Shown piece after piece: positions 9,337-18,329 of a stretch of 64,000 bases of DNA. The translations under genes were made by a program, and so were the position numbers. The stretch's first letter is position 1, and every line of letters starts with the position of its first letter. This stretch comes from Acidobacteriota bacterium. Lineage in GTDB: Bacteria > Acidobacteriota > Thermoanaerobaculia > UBA5066 > Gp7-AA6. Location: assembly GCA_027307335.1 (NCBI GenBank), contig DAHUXD010000051.1, forward strand, positions 56,884-120,883, given 5' to 3'. A model generated the notes under the pieces. It was not told the origin of the DNA. It saw only the letters and a program-made list of their open reading frames with translations, and searched no databases.

Positions 9337-11883
9337 TCAGCGCCGGCGCCCGCCTCCGCCGCCGCTCGGCCGCGACGTCGACCCCGACCGGGAGCCGGTG
9401 TTCCAGTTCGACGGCGTGCGCGACGCCCCGCCGTTCTGCTGGAAGCTGTTGTAGCGCTGTTCGCCAGTCTGGCGCGCCTGGCTCTCCTTGTTCAGCTGCT
9501 GGGTCTGCGAGCTGCCCTGCAGCGTGTTCTCCCAGCCGTTCGAGGTCTTCTGCTGCCAGCCATTGCCGGTGTTCTTGTAAACGTTGCCGTCGTGCGTCGC
9601 GTAGTAGTCGCCGCTCGAGGTCTTGCCGACGGCCGTGTCGCCGGCCCGCACGGCGCCGCCGCCGTTCGAAGTCGTGACGCCGCCGACTTTCGTCGTGTTG
9701 CCCGTGTTCGGGTTGTAGACCTTCGCCTGGCCGCCCGAGATCGAGTTCCCCGTGTACGCGTTGCCGACGGTCCCGCCGCGCGCCGCGACCGTCGTGCCGG
9801 TCTTGGTGTTCGTCGCGACCCCCCGCGCGCCGGTGGCGTAGTTGCCGGTGTAGACGTTGGAAACGGAGCCGCGCTGGCCCGCGGCGAGGGTGCCCGTCTT
9901 CGAGTTGTACGCCGCGCCCTCCTTGCCGTACCACGAGTTGCCGGTCCACGCGTTGTAGCCGCCGCCCGAGCGCGAGACGCCGGAGGTCGAGCCCCACTGG
10001 TGGTACACGTTGCCGGTGGTCCACCGCGCGTAGCCCGGTCCCCAGACGGCCGCGCCGCCGTAAGGACCGCGGGCGGCGCCGTACCAGCCGCCGTGCCATC
10101 CGCCGTACCAGCCGCCCCACGCGCAGCCCCAGCCCCAGCCGCCCCAGCCCCAGCCGACGGCGACCGTGACGTGGCCCCAGCCCCACGCGCAGCCGTAGCC
10201 GAAGCCGTAGGCCCAGCCGGTCCACGGCGAGTAGGCGATGGCGACCCCGAACCCGTAGGTGACCGGCGGGCCGTACCAGACCGTGCCGATCCACGGCGTG
10301 TAGTAGTAGCCGGTGCCGTAGACGACGACGCCGTTGGTGATGATGGCGCCCTGGTATCCGGGCGTGTAGCCGACGTACACGACGGTTGGCGTCGCGTCGT
10401 AGATCTTCACGTAGGTCACGTTGTAGACGGGCGACGACGGCGGGATCGAGTAGATCACCGCCGGCACCGACGTCGCGACCGTCCAGGGGCCCGTCGTCGA
10501 GGCGCCGACGAACCAGATGCCGTTCTGGCAGAGGTAGTACGCGCTCGGCGTCACCATGATGATCGGCGAGGACGCGTTGACGACGTACTGCAGCTGCGTG
10601 CTCTCGATCGGCTTCATCTGCGGGGCGCCGTCGATCTTCACCGGCTGCGGCTTCGTCTCCGAGACCTTGACCGCCGCCGTCTGCGGAATCGAATTCGCGA
10701 CCACCGCCTCCTGCGCCTGCTGCGTGCCGGGCACCGAGGCCTTGACGTTTTCCACCGGACTGTCGTCCGGGATCGAGGCGAAGTCCTTCGGCAGCGCGTC
10801 GAACGCCACGTAGCTCCACGGTCCCTCGGGGCCCGGGGCGCTGAACCAGCGGCCCGACAGGTTGACGTACGTCTTCTGGTCGGCGATCGACTTGAAGACG
10901 CGGCCCGTGGTGTTCTTGACGTAGAGGAGCTGCGTGCCGTCGATCGGAACGTAGTCGGGCTGTCCGTCCGTGACGATGAGCTCGGTCGGCGACGTCGCGA
11001 CGTGGACGACCGGCACGACCCTCTTCAGCGTCGGCTGCTCGGTGTTCTTCGCGTCGGGGTCGTCGGGGACGCCGCCCGTCAGCGGGTCGCCGGACTTGGC
11101 GTCGAGGATCTGCTTGTAGGCCTCGGAGAGCGAGGCGGGCGGGTTCGCCGCCACGGTCCACGGGCCCTCGAGTTTCTTCGTCTCGAGCCATCCGTCGAAG
11201 ACATGAAGGTACATGTTGCCCGCGGCGTCCTTGAGGAGGATCGGGCTCGTGTTGATGACCCTCTCGACGCCGGTCTTCTCCTGGGGCTTCCAGACGGGCT
11301 CGCCATCGATGAGGACCAGGATTGCGGGCACGCTCGAGAAGAGGATCCTCGGCGGATCGTTCTTCAGCGGCTGCGACTCGCCCTTCTTCGTCTGTTGGAG
11401 GACCGCGAGGGCCGCCTCCACCCGGTCGAGGGAGATCGTCACGCCGTTCTTCTTCGCCATCGCCGCCTGGAAATGGGCCCGATACGTGTCGTTGGCGGCG
11501 GCGGCCGAAGGGAAGTTCGCTTTCGTCACCTCGATACCCGTCAGCGTGACCATGCGCGTCGTCTTGTCGACGTCGGTCTTGGCGCGACAGAAGATGACGC
11601 CAAAGATCGGCTCCTTCGCGCCGGGCGCCTTCACCGAGACGGCCGCGTGCCACTCGATCGAGCGGCCGTCCCAGGCGTCGAGCTGCGGGGCGTAGAGGCT
11701 CACGGTCGAGCCGTCCGCCGCCGTCATCTGGCGCGGCCAGCGATCCTGCGGCGCGCTCGACGACGTCGAGGTCTTCGAGGCGGGAGCGGCCTTCGGAGGC
11801 GCGGACTGCGCCAGGAGATCGATCGGCGCCGCGAGGGCGAGCGCGAGAACGATCGCGAGGGCGCGAGGCAGTCGGGTTCTCAT
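9337..11883 (-). CDS. Giant secreted W/G/Y-rich protein with AYTGN-type repeats (paralog 1)
   Basis: An 848-residue exported protein; start ATG 11883 is chosen because GAGGAG precedes it and a signal peptide (RALAIVLALALAAP) follows. Residues about 30-500 look globular: repeated SSVPAILVLIDGEPVW and LYVKNTTGRVFK motifs, QYVVNASSPIIMVTPSAYY. Residues about 500-640 are extreme in Trp, Gly and Tyr (WGWGGWGWGCAWGGWYGGW), and the last 200 are Thr/Gly/Asn repeats built on NxYTGNxxxGxxG. Homologs are sometimes labelled carbohydrate-binding family V/XII, from memory; function is not established. A second copy of the same architecture lies at 39220..41829. Probably a surface or matrix protein. Confidence 0.7.
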   Translation of the reverse strand: MRTRLPRALAIVLALALAAPIDLLAQSAPPKAAPASKTSTSSSAPQDRWPRQMTAADGSTVSLYAPQLDAWDGRSIEWHAAVSVKAPGAKEPIFGVIFCRAKTDVDKTTRMVTLTGIEVTKANFPSAAAANDTYRAHFQAAMAKKNGVTISLDRVEAALAVLQQTKKGESQPLKNDPPRILFSSVPAILVLIDGEPVWKPQEKTGVERVINTSPILLKDAAGNMYLHVFDGWLETKKLEGPWTVAANPPASLSEAYKQILDAKSGDPLTGGVPDDPDAKNTEQPTLKRVVPVVHVATSPTELIVTDGQPDYVPIDGTQLLYVKNTTGRVFKSIADQKTYVNLSGRWFSAPGPEGPWSYVAFDALPKDFASIPDDSPVENVKASVPGTQQAQEAVVANSIPQTAAVKVSETKPQPVKIDGAPQMKPIESTQLQYVVNASSPIIMVTPSAYYLCQNGIWFVGASTTGPWTVATSVPAVIYSIPPSSPVYNVTYVKIYDATPTVVYVGYTPGYQGAIITNGVVVYGTGYYYTPWIGTVWYGPPVTYGFGVAIAYSPWTGWAYGFGYGCAWGWGHVTVAVGWGWGGWGWGCAWGGWYGGWHGGWYGAARGPYGGAAVWGPGYARWTTGNVYHQWGSTSGVSRSGGGYNAWTGNSWYGKEGAAYNSKTGTLAAGQRGSVSNVYTGNYATGARGVATNTKTGTTVAARGGTVGNAYTGNSISGGQAKVYNPNTGNTTKVGGVTTSNGGGAVRAGDTAVGKTSSGDYYATHDGNVYKNTGNGWQQKTSNGWENTLQGSSQTQQLNKESQARQTGEQRYNSFQQNGGASRTPSNWNTGSRSGSTSRPSGGGGGRRR

Positions 11884-11957
11884 CGAGAGGGTCTCCTCGG
11901 AATCGGCGAAGCATACAATGGCGATGCTCGCCATCGACATCGCGAGAGGAGTCCGGA

Positions 11958-12590
11958 ATGAGGGGTCGAATCGCCGCGGTGGCGCTCGGTGCGCTGTGGA
12001 GCGCAGCGGCGGCGGCGCAGAACATCCCCGGCACGTGGGAGCTGACGGGAATCGGCGGCGGCTCCTTCAGCCACACGATCTTCGACCTGCCGCAGGCGGA
12101 CGTGAGCACCGCGACGACGTACGAGTACGGCGCCCGCCTGGGCTACAACCTGACGTGGGGCGTCGAGCTCGAGGCGGCGTGGACGTACGCGAAGCCCGAT
12201 CTCACGGCGAGTCCCACGCTGCCCGACGGCCCCTCGGGGACGGTCGGGGCCGTGAAGACGAACACCTACGAGCTCGACGGCCTGTTCCTGCTCGGCGATT
12301 CTCGGGCGTCCTTCTACGTCGTGATCGGCGCGGGCGCGACCACGTTTCAGCCCGTCATCTCCGGCGTCGCCGCGACCACGACGGCGGAGTTCTCGACGAG
12401 CGCCGGCATCGGCGGGAAGTTCTGGTTCAGCCGGAACTTCGGCGCGCGCATCGAGGGGCGCTGGCACTTCGTCACCACGAGCAACACGGACGCGGGCTTC
12501 TGGTGCAGCTCGGCCGGCGTCTGCTACGTCTGGGCGAGCAACTTCTACAACTATCCGGACGCGAGCGCGGGGCTGACGCTGCGGTTCTAG
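11958..12590 (+). CDS. Outer-membrane beta-barrel protein
   Basis: A 210-residue exported protein with a signal peptide (IAAVALGALWSAAAAAQ) and alternating amphipathic strands: YEYGARLGYNLTWGVELEAAWTY, LFLLGDSRASFYVVIGAG, GIGGKFWFSRNFGARIEGRW and a C-terminal ...LTLRF ending in Phe. These are features of small eight-stranded OmpA/OmpW-like barrels. GAGAGGAGTCCGG precedes the ATG. It is transcribed away from the giant protein at 9337..11883, with 74 bp between starts including TACAAT at 11914, a possible -10. A strong hairpin follows the stop. Confidence 0.75.
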   Translation: MRGRIAAVALGALWSAAAAAQNIPGTWELTGIGGGSFSHTIFDLPQADVSTATTYEYGARLGYNLTWGVELEAAWTYAKPDLTASPTLPDGPSGTVGAVKTNTYELDGLFLLGDSRASFYVVIGAGATTFQPVISGVAATTTAEFSTSAGIGGKFWFSRNFGARIEGRWHFVTTSNTDAGFWCSSAGVCYVWASNFYNYPDASAGLTLRF

Positions 12591-12623
12591 AGGGGAGGGG
12601 GCTCCGAACTCCCCTCACCCCTA

Positions 12624-12648
12624 CCCCCTCTCCCGGAGGGAGAGGGGG
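12624..12648. terminator. G/C hairpin between convergent genes
   Basis: An 11-bp perfect stem (CCCCCTCTCCC with its complement) around a GGA loop, followed on the plus strand by TCTGTTCTTT. It lies between the ends of the plus-strand barrel gene and the minus-strand HupE-like gene, so it can serve both. The stem sequence is nearly the same as the hairpin at 37010..37034, so it may be a dispersed repeat as well as a terminator. Confidence 0.6.
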
Positions 12649-12664
12649 TCTGTTCTTTGTAGGG

Positions 12665-13219
12665 TCAGCCGCGCCGCAGCGACCAGCCCAGCATGAAGAG
12701 GGCGGCCGCGGCGATCCAGCTGCCGGCGACGCGCACCGCGATGCGCGCCCCCTGCGCGCGCACCGACGCGGCGAGCGCCGCGAAGATCGCGACGACCGCG
12801 AACGCCGCGCACGCGATCCCGACGGCGTTGCCGAAGAGCCCGGCGCGGGCGCGCGCGAGCTCGATGCCGTTCCAGGCGCCGTTCCAGAGGCCGAGCGCCG
12901 CCGCGAGCGAGGCGACGGCGGGCAGAGGCAGAGGACGGTCCGCCGCGACGAGGGCGCCGAGAAGAATCGTCAGGACCGCCGACAGGATCGGCCATGCGGG
13001 ATGCGGATGGAACAGTCGGCCCGCGATCGTGCCGAGGAGCCAGGCCGCGGGGAGCGCGAAGAGCGCCGCGCGGCCGAACCGCGGACCACGAAGACCCGAG
13101 TAGAGCGACAGCGCGAGCACGGGCAGAAGGTCCTCGGGCGTCACGAACAGGTGCGCGAGCCCGTCGTAAAAGGGCCCGAGCCCTGTGTTCATGAGGTGGA
13201 GGAGGAAGGGGGGCAGCAT
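12665..13219 (-). CDS. HupE/UreJ-like integral membrane protein
   Basis: A 184-residue protein with about five to six hydrophobic helices. The opening LLHLMNTGLGPFYDGLAHLFVTPEDLLPVLAL resembles the HupE/UreJ-type helix carrying a conserved histidine and acidic residues after GLAH. HupE/UreJ proteins are thought to move nickel or related metals for hydrogenase and urease, but this divergent branch has not been characterised. It starts directly after the stop of the next HupE gene (stop 13220-13222, start 13219), so the three are one operon. No hydrogenase or urease genes are in the window. Confidence 0.65.
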   Translation of the reverse strand: MLPPFLLHLMNTGLGPFYDGLAHLFVTPEDLLPVLALSLYSGLRGPRFGRAALFALPAAWLLGTIAGRLFHPHPAWPILSAVLTILLGALVAADRPLPLPAVASLAAALGLWNGAWNGIELARARAGLFGNAVGIACAAFAVVAIFAALAASVRAQGARIAVRVAGSWIAAAALFMLGWSLRRG

Positions 13220-13813
13220 CTACGTCAGCGCCTTCCACAGAAACGCCATCCCGGCGAGCGCGACGGCAGCGCCGGCGCAGCGCAGCGCCGTGCGGCCGGC
13301 CGGCCAGCGGTGCACGAGGCCGATCCCGATCCCGGTCGCATGGAGGAGTCCCGTCGCGATCACGAAGCCGATCGAGTAGAGGAGCCCGTTCGCTCCGGCC
13401 GGCAGCTCGGTGCCGTGCGCATGACCGTGGAAGATCGCGAAGAAGCCGACGAGCACCGCCGCGATCCCGAGCTTCGGCCGCGCCTCGAAGAGCACCGCGG
13501 CGCCGAGGCCGATCGCGGAGAGCGCGATGCCGACCTCGATGCCGGGGATCTTCACGCCGACGAGGCCGAGCGTGCCGCCGAACGCCATGACCATCGGGAA
13601 CGTGACCGGCAGGAGCCAGACCGCCGGCGGCCCGAGCTGGGCGCCCCAGAGCCCGACGGCGATCATGGCGAGCACGTGATCGAGGCCGGAGATGGGATGC
13701 GCGAGCCCCGCGACGAACCCGGCGCCCTCGCCGCCGCGGGTGTGCGCGAGCGCCGCCGCCGACCACAGAAACAGCGGCAGCGAGGCCGGCCACGCCCGGC
13801 GCGGCGCTTTCAT
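13220..13813 (-). CDS. HupE/UreJ family protein
   Basis: A 197-residue polytopic protein with a cleavable or uncleaved signal ending AALAHT. It has the family signature GFVAGLAHPISGLDHVLAMIAVGLWGAQLG, in which H-P-x-x-G-x-D-H is the predicted metal-binding motif of HupE/UreJ, and a second motif FFAIFHGHAHGTELP with three histidines. Start ATG 13813 overlaps the preceding stop as ATGA. Family members are predicted nickel or cobalt permeases. Its own metal is not known. Middle gene of three related membrane proteins. Confidence 0.88.
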   Translation of the reverse strand: MKAPRRAWPASLPLFLWSAAALAHTRGGEGAGFVAGLAHPISGLDHVLAMIAVGLWGAQLGPPAVWLLPVTFPMVMAFGGTLGLVGVKIPGIEVGIALSAIGLGAAVLFEARPKLGIAAVLVGFFAIFHGHAHGTELPAGANGLLYSIGFVIATGLLHATGIGIGLVHRWPAGRTALRCAGAAVALAGMAFLWKALT

Positions 13814-14814
13814 GCCGGGATCCATCCGAACAGAATCGCGGTCCTCTGAATGAACCAGAACGCCCCCAGCGTCCCGACGGCGTAGCCCGGAAGCGCCGCC
13901 GCCCAGCGCGGCCAGCGGACCTCGAGGATCCGGAACGAGCGCTCGAGAAGCAGGACGAACAGCACGAAGGCGACCTGCCCGATCTCGACGCCGACGTTGA
14001 AGCCGAGGAGCGCGAGCGGGAGGTCCGCCTTCGGCAGCCCCGCGCTCGTCAGGGCCGACGCGAAGCCGAACCCGTGGATGAGGCCGAACGCGAACGCCAC
14101 GACCCACGGGTGCTCGATCGTGAAGCTCGTCTCGCCGCGCCACGAGCGCACGATTTCCGGGCCGAGGAAGAAGATCGAGAGGGCGATCGCGGCGTTCAGG
14201 GGCAGGATCGGGGCCTCGGCCCAGCCGAACGTCGCGATCGCGAGCGTGATCGAGTGCGCCACGGTGAACGCCGTGATCGTCTTCACGAGCGTCCAGCGGT
14301 CCTTGACGATGAGCAGCAGGCCCAGCACGAACAGCAGGTGGTCCGCGCCGAACGCGATGTGCCGGATCCCGTGGACGACGTAGGTGCCGACGACGGCGAG
14401 CCGGCCGGGGGGCGCGGCGATCTCTATCCACGGCTGCGAGGGGCGCACGATCGTCGTCCACTTCCGGCCGTCCCGGAGCTCGACGCGGACGAGAACGTCG
14501 GTGATGGTCAGCTGAAGTCCGGGGAACTCGATGCGCTGGCCGGCGAGGCCGTTCGGCCCCGCGTCGACCGAGCGGCGCTCGAGGAGCGAGTCGGTGAGCT
14601 GCTGGACCGTCGGCTCCTTCACGTTCTTCGCGCTCGCGGGCATCTGGAGGAGCACGGGCAGCCGCATCCCGGACAGGACCGGCGTGCGCCACAGGACGTC
14701 GTACCGGCCGGGCGCCGTCTCCTTCACCTCGAGGTACGCCGGCCGCGCTTCGTGCGCGAGCGCGCGCGCGGCGAGTGCCGTGAGGCACACGGTCAGCCAG
14801 ACTCGACGGCACAA
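13810..14814 (-). CDS. HupE/UreJ_2 family protein with periplasmic N-terminal domain
   Basis: A 334-residue protein. A signal peptide ending ARALAHEARPAYLEVKE is followed by a beta-rich periplasmic domain to about residue 140. A C-terminal HupE/UreJ_2 membrane domain then shows GIRHIAFGADHLLFVLGLLLI, TAFTVAHSITL and FGLIHGFGFASAL, with histidines in positions expected for metal handling. The start is TTG 14814: no Shine-Dalgarno is visible, but TATAAC lies nine bases upstream, suggesting a leaderless message. First gene of the three-gene operon. Role in metal transport is inferred from the family only. Confidence 0.82.
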   Translation of the reverse strand: MCRRVWLTVCLTALAARALAHEARPAYLEVKETAPGRYDVLWRTPVLSGMRLPVLLQMPASAKNVKEPTVQQLTDSLLERRSVDAGPNGLAGQRIEFPGLQLTITDVLVRVELRDGRKWTTIVRPSQPWIEIAAPPGRLAVVGTYVVHGIRHIAFGADHLLFVLGLLLIVKDRWTLVKTITAFTVAHSITLAIATFGWAEAPILPLNAAIALSIFFLGPEIVRSWRGETSFTIEHPWVVAFAFGLIHGFGFASALTSAGLPKADLPLALLGFNVGVEIGQVAFVLFVLLLERSFRILEVRWPRWAAALPGYAVGTLGAFWFIQRTAILFGWIPA

Positions 14815-14823
14815 GGTGGCTCG

Positions 14824-14829
14824 GTTATA
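14824..14829 (-). promoter_or_regulatory. Putative -10 box for a leaderless transcript
   Basis: TATAAC on the minus strand, nine bases before the TTG start of the HupE/UreJ_2 gene, which has no ribosome-binding site. No convincing -35 is visible. It fits the pattern seen before six other start codons in this window. Confidence 0.4.
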
Positions 14830-14868
14830 TCAGGGGCGGCGCGGAACCCGGCGCGGAAGGCCCGGACG

Positions 14869-14900
14869 AAAAAGGGGTGTCGCCGCGCGGCGACACCCCT
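14869..14900 (-). terminator. Rho-independent terminator
   Basis: A perfect 28-base palindrome (14-bp arms, AGGGGTGTCGCCGC and its complement) followed on the minus strand by TTTTT. It lies just after the stop of the gene at 14926..15375, separating that unit from the HupE operon. Confidence 0.88.
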
Positions 14901-14925
14901 CACCGGAACTCGTTGGAGTCGGAGT

Positions 14926-15375
14926 CTACTGCGAGGGCTCGACGGTCAGCTTCAGGCCCGATGCCGCGATCTTGATGTTGGCGCCCTTGGTCTCGCTCTT
15001 CAGATTGATCACGACGCCCTTGTCGTTGCGCAGAGACGAGTAGCCCATGCCCTTCCCCGCGGTGCCCTCGGCTCCCGCGGCGGCGTAGACGCCGTTCAAA
15101 TCCTCGACGTTCTTGAGGTTGTAGACCGAGCCCGACGCTTCCGCCTTCGTGATGCCGACCTCCGCCACCGACAATCCGTCCACCTTCACGTGGTACGTCT
15201 TGCCCTGGTAGGAGATCTCGCCGCGGCCCCAGTTCCAGCCGATGCCGACGGCGACCGATCCCTCCGTCAAGCGGATCGTGGCGTCGGGCATCTTGTCGTC
15301 CGCGATCGCCGGAGCCCCCATCGAGAAGATCAACGTGGCGAGAATGGCGAGACCGAGAGTCCATCGTCGTTGCAT
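14926..15375 (-). CDS. Small exported protein, possibly EipA/YSC84-like
   Basis: A 149-residue protein with a signal peptide (LGLAILATLIFSMGAPAIA). The mature part is glycine-rich with regular strands: VAVGIGWNWGRGEISYQGK, ASGSVYNLKNVEDLNGVY, GKGMGYSSLRNDKGVVINLKS. The alternation of Gly-rich turns and the N-x-x-G-V-V motif recall periplasmic EipA (DUF1134) and YSC84-type lipid-binding folds, but I cannot assign it firmly. ATG 15375 has AGGAGG at good spacing, which rules out the longer listed start. Ends at a strong terminator. It precedes the HupE operon and follows the first DUF3604 gene. Confidence 0.65.
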   Translation of the reverse strand: MQRRWTLGLAILATLIFSMGAPAIADDKMPDATIRLTEGSVAVGIGWNWGRGEISYQGKTYHVKVDGLSVAEVGITKAEASGSVYNLKNVEDLNGVYAAAGAEGTAGKGMGYSSLRNDKGVVINLKSETKGANIKIAASGLKLTVEPSQ

Positions 15376-15450
15376 AAGTCCTCCTTTATCGCTGGGGAGG
15401 AGCGATGCAAGCGCCGCGCCACCGGCACGCAAGGCCCTGGCCTTCAGAAC

Positions 15451-17364
15451 TTAGCGCGCCGCCGGGGGCGAGTACCAGATCGGCGACGTGTACGCGCGCT
15501 CCGTGGTCGTCATCGGGACCTTCGCGTCCATCGTGATGCCGAACCGCTTCGCGTCGTACGCCGTCCAGCGCGGCGTCGGGATCTCGATGACGCGCGCGTA
15601 GTAGAAGGCCCGCTGCTTCGGATCGAACGCGGGGTCCCTCCACGCCGCCAGGAGCTCGACGGCGCCGATCGTGTTCGTCCAGGTGGCGTTCGCGACGTCC
15701 ACGGTCGAGCCGACGAGCGGGACGTTCCCCGTCCTCGGATCGGGCTTCCGGTCGCCGGACCAGGCGACGTCGTAGACCTTCTCGTGCGTCTCGCCCTTCG
15801 CGTCGACCCAGCCCTTGACGATCTGGATGCGGTCGAGGTTGCCGCCGATCGGGTCCTTCATGGCGCCCACGAGGAAGGTCGGCGCCTTCCCGGCCGGAGC
15901 CGCGCCGAGATCGCCGCCCATCGGGACTCCCTTCCGGTAACCGGCGGCCGCGGGCGTGCGGGAGCTCGCGTCCTTCTCGTCGAAGTCCCATCCGCCGAAG
16001 AAGCGCACGGTCATCCGCGACCCCGTCGTCGCGTAGACCTCCTTGCGCTCCATCGCGTCGAAGATCGCCTCGCGCGTGTTCTCCTTCGCCCACACGGCCG
16101 CGTAGCCCGAGGCCACGAGCTCCCACCCGAAGACGTTCAGCTTCGGATCGGGCTTGTAGTCGATGGCGAGGTGGTCCCACCGGTGGGCGGACGGCTCGTA
16201 CTGCGGCATCTTGCCGAAGTAGTTGTCCTCCTCGACGGCCGAGACCCCGACGTGCGAATCCGTCGAGCCGATCATGCCGAAGCGGAAGGGGTTGGCGCCG
16301 AGCTTCTGCTCGAAGGCGAGGCCGCGCTCGAGCGCCGAGCGCGCGTACTCGTAGGGGAACATCGCCGGCTTCTGCGCCTCGGTGCCCATGAGGTTCAGCT
16401 TGTCCCAGCGCTCGTAATTCGCGAACTCGTCGTTCGGGGAGAGGAGCGGATGGGTCTCGCCGTCGCCCTTCTGCTGCGTGACCTCGTAGAGCGGCTCGCG
16501 CTGCGAGCGGGTCGCCGCGTAGTCGTGCGTCAGGGCCTTTCCCACGAAGTCGACGTCGGAGAACATGAGGCCGCCGGAGATGTTCCCGTTGTGGGGGATC
16601 GCGAGCACGCGGCCGCCCGTGGCCTTCTCGTAGGCGGACATCGCGCCCCACAGGTCCTCGGGGTTGGGGCTGTCGTACTGGGAGTAGGGCTGGGTGCGGT
16701 TCGCCTTCTCCGCGCCGTCGCGGAAGACCACGACGCGGTGGAGGTTGTTGCCATTCGGCGCCGACGTCCATTCGTAGCCGATGAAGGCCGTGAAGCGGCC
16801 GGGCTCGTTGTGCCGCTCCGCGGAGGCGTTGTTCGCGCGCCAGGCCGAGGAGACGATCGCCGCGGTGTCGATCGGCGGCTTGCGCTCGGTCGTGGCGAAG
16901 AGGATCTCCCACATCGCCTTCACGGCGTCCTCGCCGCCCTTCCGGATCAGGTCGTGCCAGCGGCGGCCCTTCTCGGTCGCGAGGATCGTCGAGTCGCCGC
17001 CGATCAGCTGCGGCATGAGGCCGTACATCTCCGAGTGGTCGGACACGACGAGGAAGTCGAGCGGCCGCGAGAGCTTCACGCGCTGGCCGGTGGAGGTCGT
17101 GACCTCCTCGCCTTTCGCGAAGCGGTACGCCTCGTCGGGACCGAGACGGCAGCCGGTCGCGCCGGCATCCACGGACACGGCGGTGTGGAGGTGCGTGTCG
17201 CCCCAGAAGACGCGCGTCGGGTAGTCGCGCCCCGCGTACGGCGAGTAGTGGCCGTTCCCGAGCGCGCGGCCGACGTCCTGCGCGTCGGGCTTCTCTTCCT
17301 GCGCGAGGACGGTGGCTCCGGCGAGCAGCAGCGCCAGCCCGGCGAACGAGACGTTTCGTTTCAT
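15451..17364 (-). CDS. DUF3604 protein, exported (paralog A)
   Basis: A 637-residue protein with a signal peptide (SFAGLALLLAGATVLAQ). The DUF3604 domain fills almost the whole mature chain. Its first motif RVFWGDTHLHTAVSVDAG has the H-x-H of PHP-like metal phosphoesterases. Others follow: LDFLVVSDHSEMYG, VLAIPHNGNISGG and FGMIGSTDSHVG, which together would supply histidine/aspartate metal ligands. The C-terminus ends with PIWYSPPAAR and lacks the extra modules of paralogs B and C. Start ATG 17364 is chosen over the longer frame because the signal peptide begins there. Enzymatic activity is unknown. It follows the PPIase gene after 19 bp. Confidence 0.9.
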   Translation of the reverse strand: MKRNVSFAGLALLLAGATVLAQEEKPDAQDVGRALGNGHYSPYAGRDYPTRVFWGDTHLHTAVSVDAGATGCRLGPDEAYRFAKGEEVTTSTGQRVKLSRPLDFLVVSDHSEMYGLMPQLIGGDSTILATEKGRRWHDLIRKGGEDAVKAMWEILFATTERKPPIDTAAIVSSAWRANNASAERHNEPGRFTAFIGYEWTSAPNGNNLHRVVVFRDGAEKANRTQPYSQYDSPNPEDLWGAMSAYEKATGGRVLAIPHNGNISGGLMFSDVDFVGKALTHDYAATRSQREPLYEVTQQKGDGETHPLLSPNDEFANYERWDKLNLMGTEAQKPAMFPYEYARSALERGLAFEQKLGANPFRFGMIGSTDSHVGVSAVEEDNYFGKMPQYEPSAHRWDHLAIDYKPDPKLNVFGWELVASGYAAVWAKENTREAIFDAMERKEVYATTGSRMTVRFFGGWDFDEKDASSRTPAAAGYRKGVPMGGDLGAAPAGKAPTFLVGAMKDPIGGNLDRIQIVKGWVDAKGETHEKVYDVAWSGDRKPDPRTGNVPLVGSTVDVANATWTNTIGAVELLAAWRDPAFDPKQRAFYYARVIEIPTPRWTAYDAKRFGITMDAKVPMTTTERAYTSPIWYSPPAAR

Positions 17365-17383
17365 CGCGGTTCTCTTCTCCTCT

Positions 17384-18316
17384 TCAGAAGGCGGGCTTCG
17401 GCGCCTCGGTGCCCGGAGGCGGCGGCGCCGGCAGGACGAGCTCGTACTTCGCGCGCATCTCTTTGTAGGCTTTGTCCCACGCCTCGGTCTTGCGCGTGGC
17501 GAGCCAGGCCGTCTTGACGTCGGGCTCGACCTCCTCGAAGGGCGCGGCGCGCTCCGGAATGAGCGTGTCCACGTAGACGAGGTGCCAGCCATAGCCCGAC
17601 TCGATCGGACCGGTCCACGCGCCCGGCTTCTGGACGAACAGCGTCTTCGCAAACGGCGGCCCGAAGTCCTTGGCGATCTGGTCGGGCGTGCGGTCGGCCA
17701 TGTAGTCCTGGAACATGAAGGGATCGCCGAGCGCGGCGGCGCCCTCCCAGCTCGCGGACTTGCCCTTCAACCTCGCGAGCGCGGCATTGGCGTCCGACCA
17801 GGCGTTCTTGCCCCGCTTGTCGGGCGAGAAGTAGAGGAGGCGGAAGGTGACGCGCGCCGGCTGCATGAACATCTTTTCGTTCTTCGCGAAGTAGGCCTTC
17901 AGCTCCTCCGTCGTCGGCTCGTGCGCGGCCGAGACGTCCTCCGCGAGGAACTCCATCTTCTGGGCCATGCGGCGCTTGACGATCGTGTCGTCCTTGTCGA
18001 GGCCCATCGCGAGCGCCTCGCGGTACAGGATTTCCTCCTTGATGCGGTTCTCGATCAACCCGAGCATCTCCTGTTCCGTCGGCGCCCGCTGCCACTGGGC
18101 GGCGAAGCCGATCTGGAGCTGGCGCAGATCGTCCAGCGTCATGACGATCTGACGGTTCGTCGGCGTCCGGTCCGTCGGCTTGACGAACCGGGAAACCGCG
18201 AACAGCGCGGCGCCGAGCAGCAGGAAGTGGACGAGCGGCTCGCGGAGTACCCGCCTCAGGAACGAGGCTCCGGTCGAGGTCTCATCGGCCGCCGCCGTCG
18301 ACGCACGGGCTTCCAT
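17384..18316 (-). CDS. Membrane-anchored peptidyl-prolyl cis-trans isomerase, PpiC type
   Basis: A 310-residue protein with one N-terminal transmembrane segment (EPLVHFLLLGAALFAVSRFV) and a periplasmic part. Helical SurA-like region: TPTEQEMLGLIENRIKEEILYREALAMGLDKDD. Parvulin-like region: ARVTFRLLYFSPDKRG, then FVQKPGAWTGPIESGYGWHLVYVDTLIPE, where G-P-I-x-S-x-Y-G-W-H-L-V corresponds to the family core. The start is ATG 18316; the longer listed frame adds low-complexity Ser/Arg. It lies between DUF3604 paralogs and upstream of HupE genes. The isomerase may fold these exported proteins, which is inferred from position. Confidence 0.82.
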   Translation of the reverse strand: MEARASTAAADETSTGASFLRRVLREPLVHFLLLGAALFAVSRFVKPTDRTPTNRQIVMTLDDLRQLQIGFAAQWQRAPTEQEMLGLIENRIKEEILYREALAMGLDKDDTIVKRRMAQKMEFLAEDVSAAHEPTTEELKAYFAKNEKMFMQPARVTFRLLYFSPDKRGKNAWSDANAALARLKGKSASWEGAAALGDPFMFQDYMADRTPDQIAKDFGPPFAKTLFVQKPGAWTGPIESGYGWHLVYVDTLIPERAAPFEEVEPDVKTAWLATRKTEAWDKAYKEMRAKYELVLPAPPPPGTEAPKPAF

Positions 18317-18329
18317 GAAAGTGTTCCCG

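Noticed and set aside
4871-9454. A 1527-residue plus-strand ORF opposite the RND pump operon
   Set aside because: It is highly charged (Arg/Asp/Glu/His), lacks any domain and mirrors the codon pattern of the pump, adaptor and giant-protein genes on the other strand. A GC-rich shadow frame.
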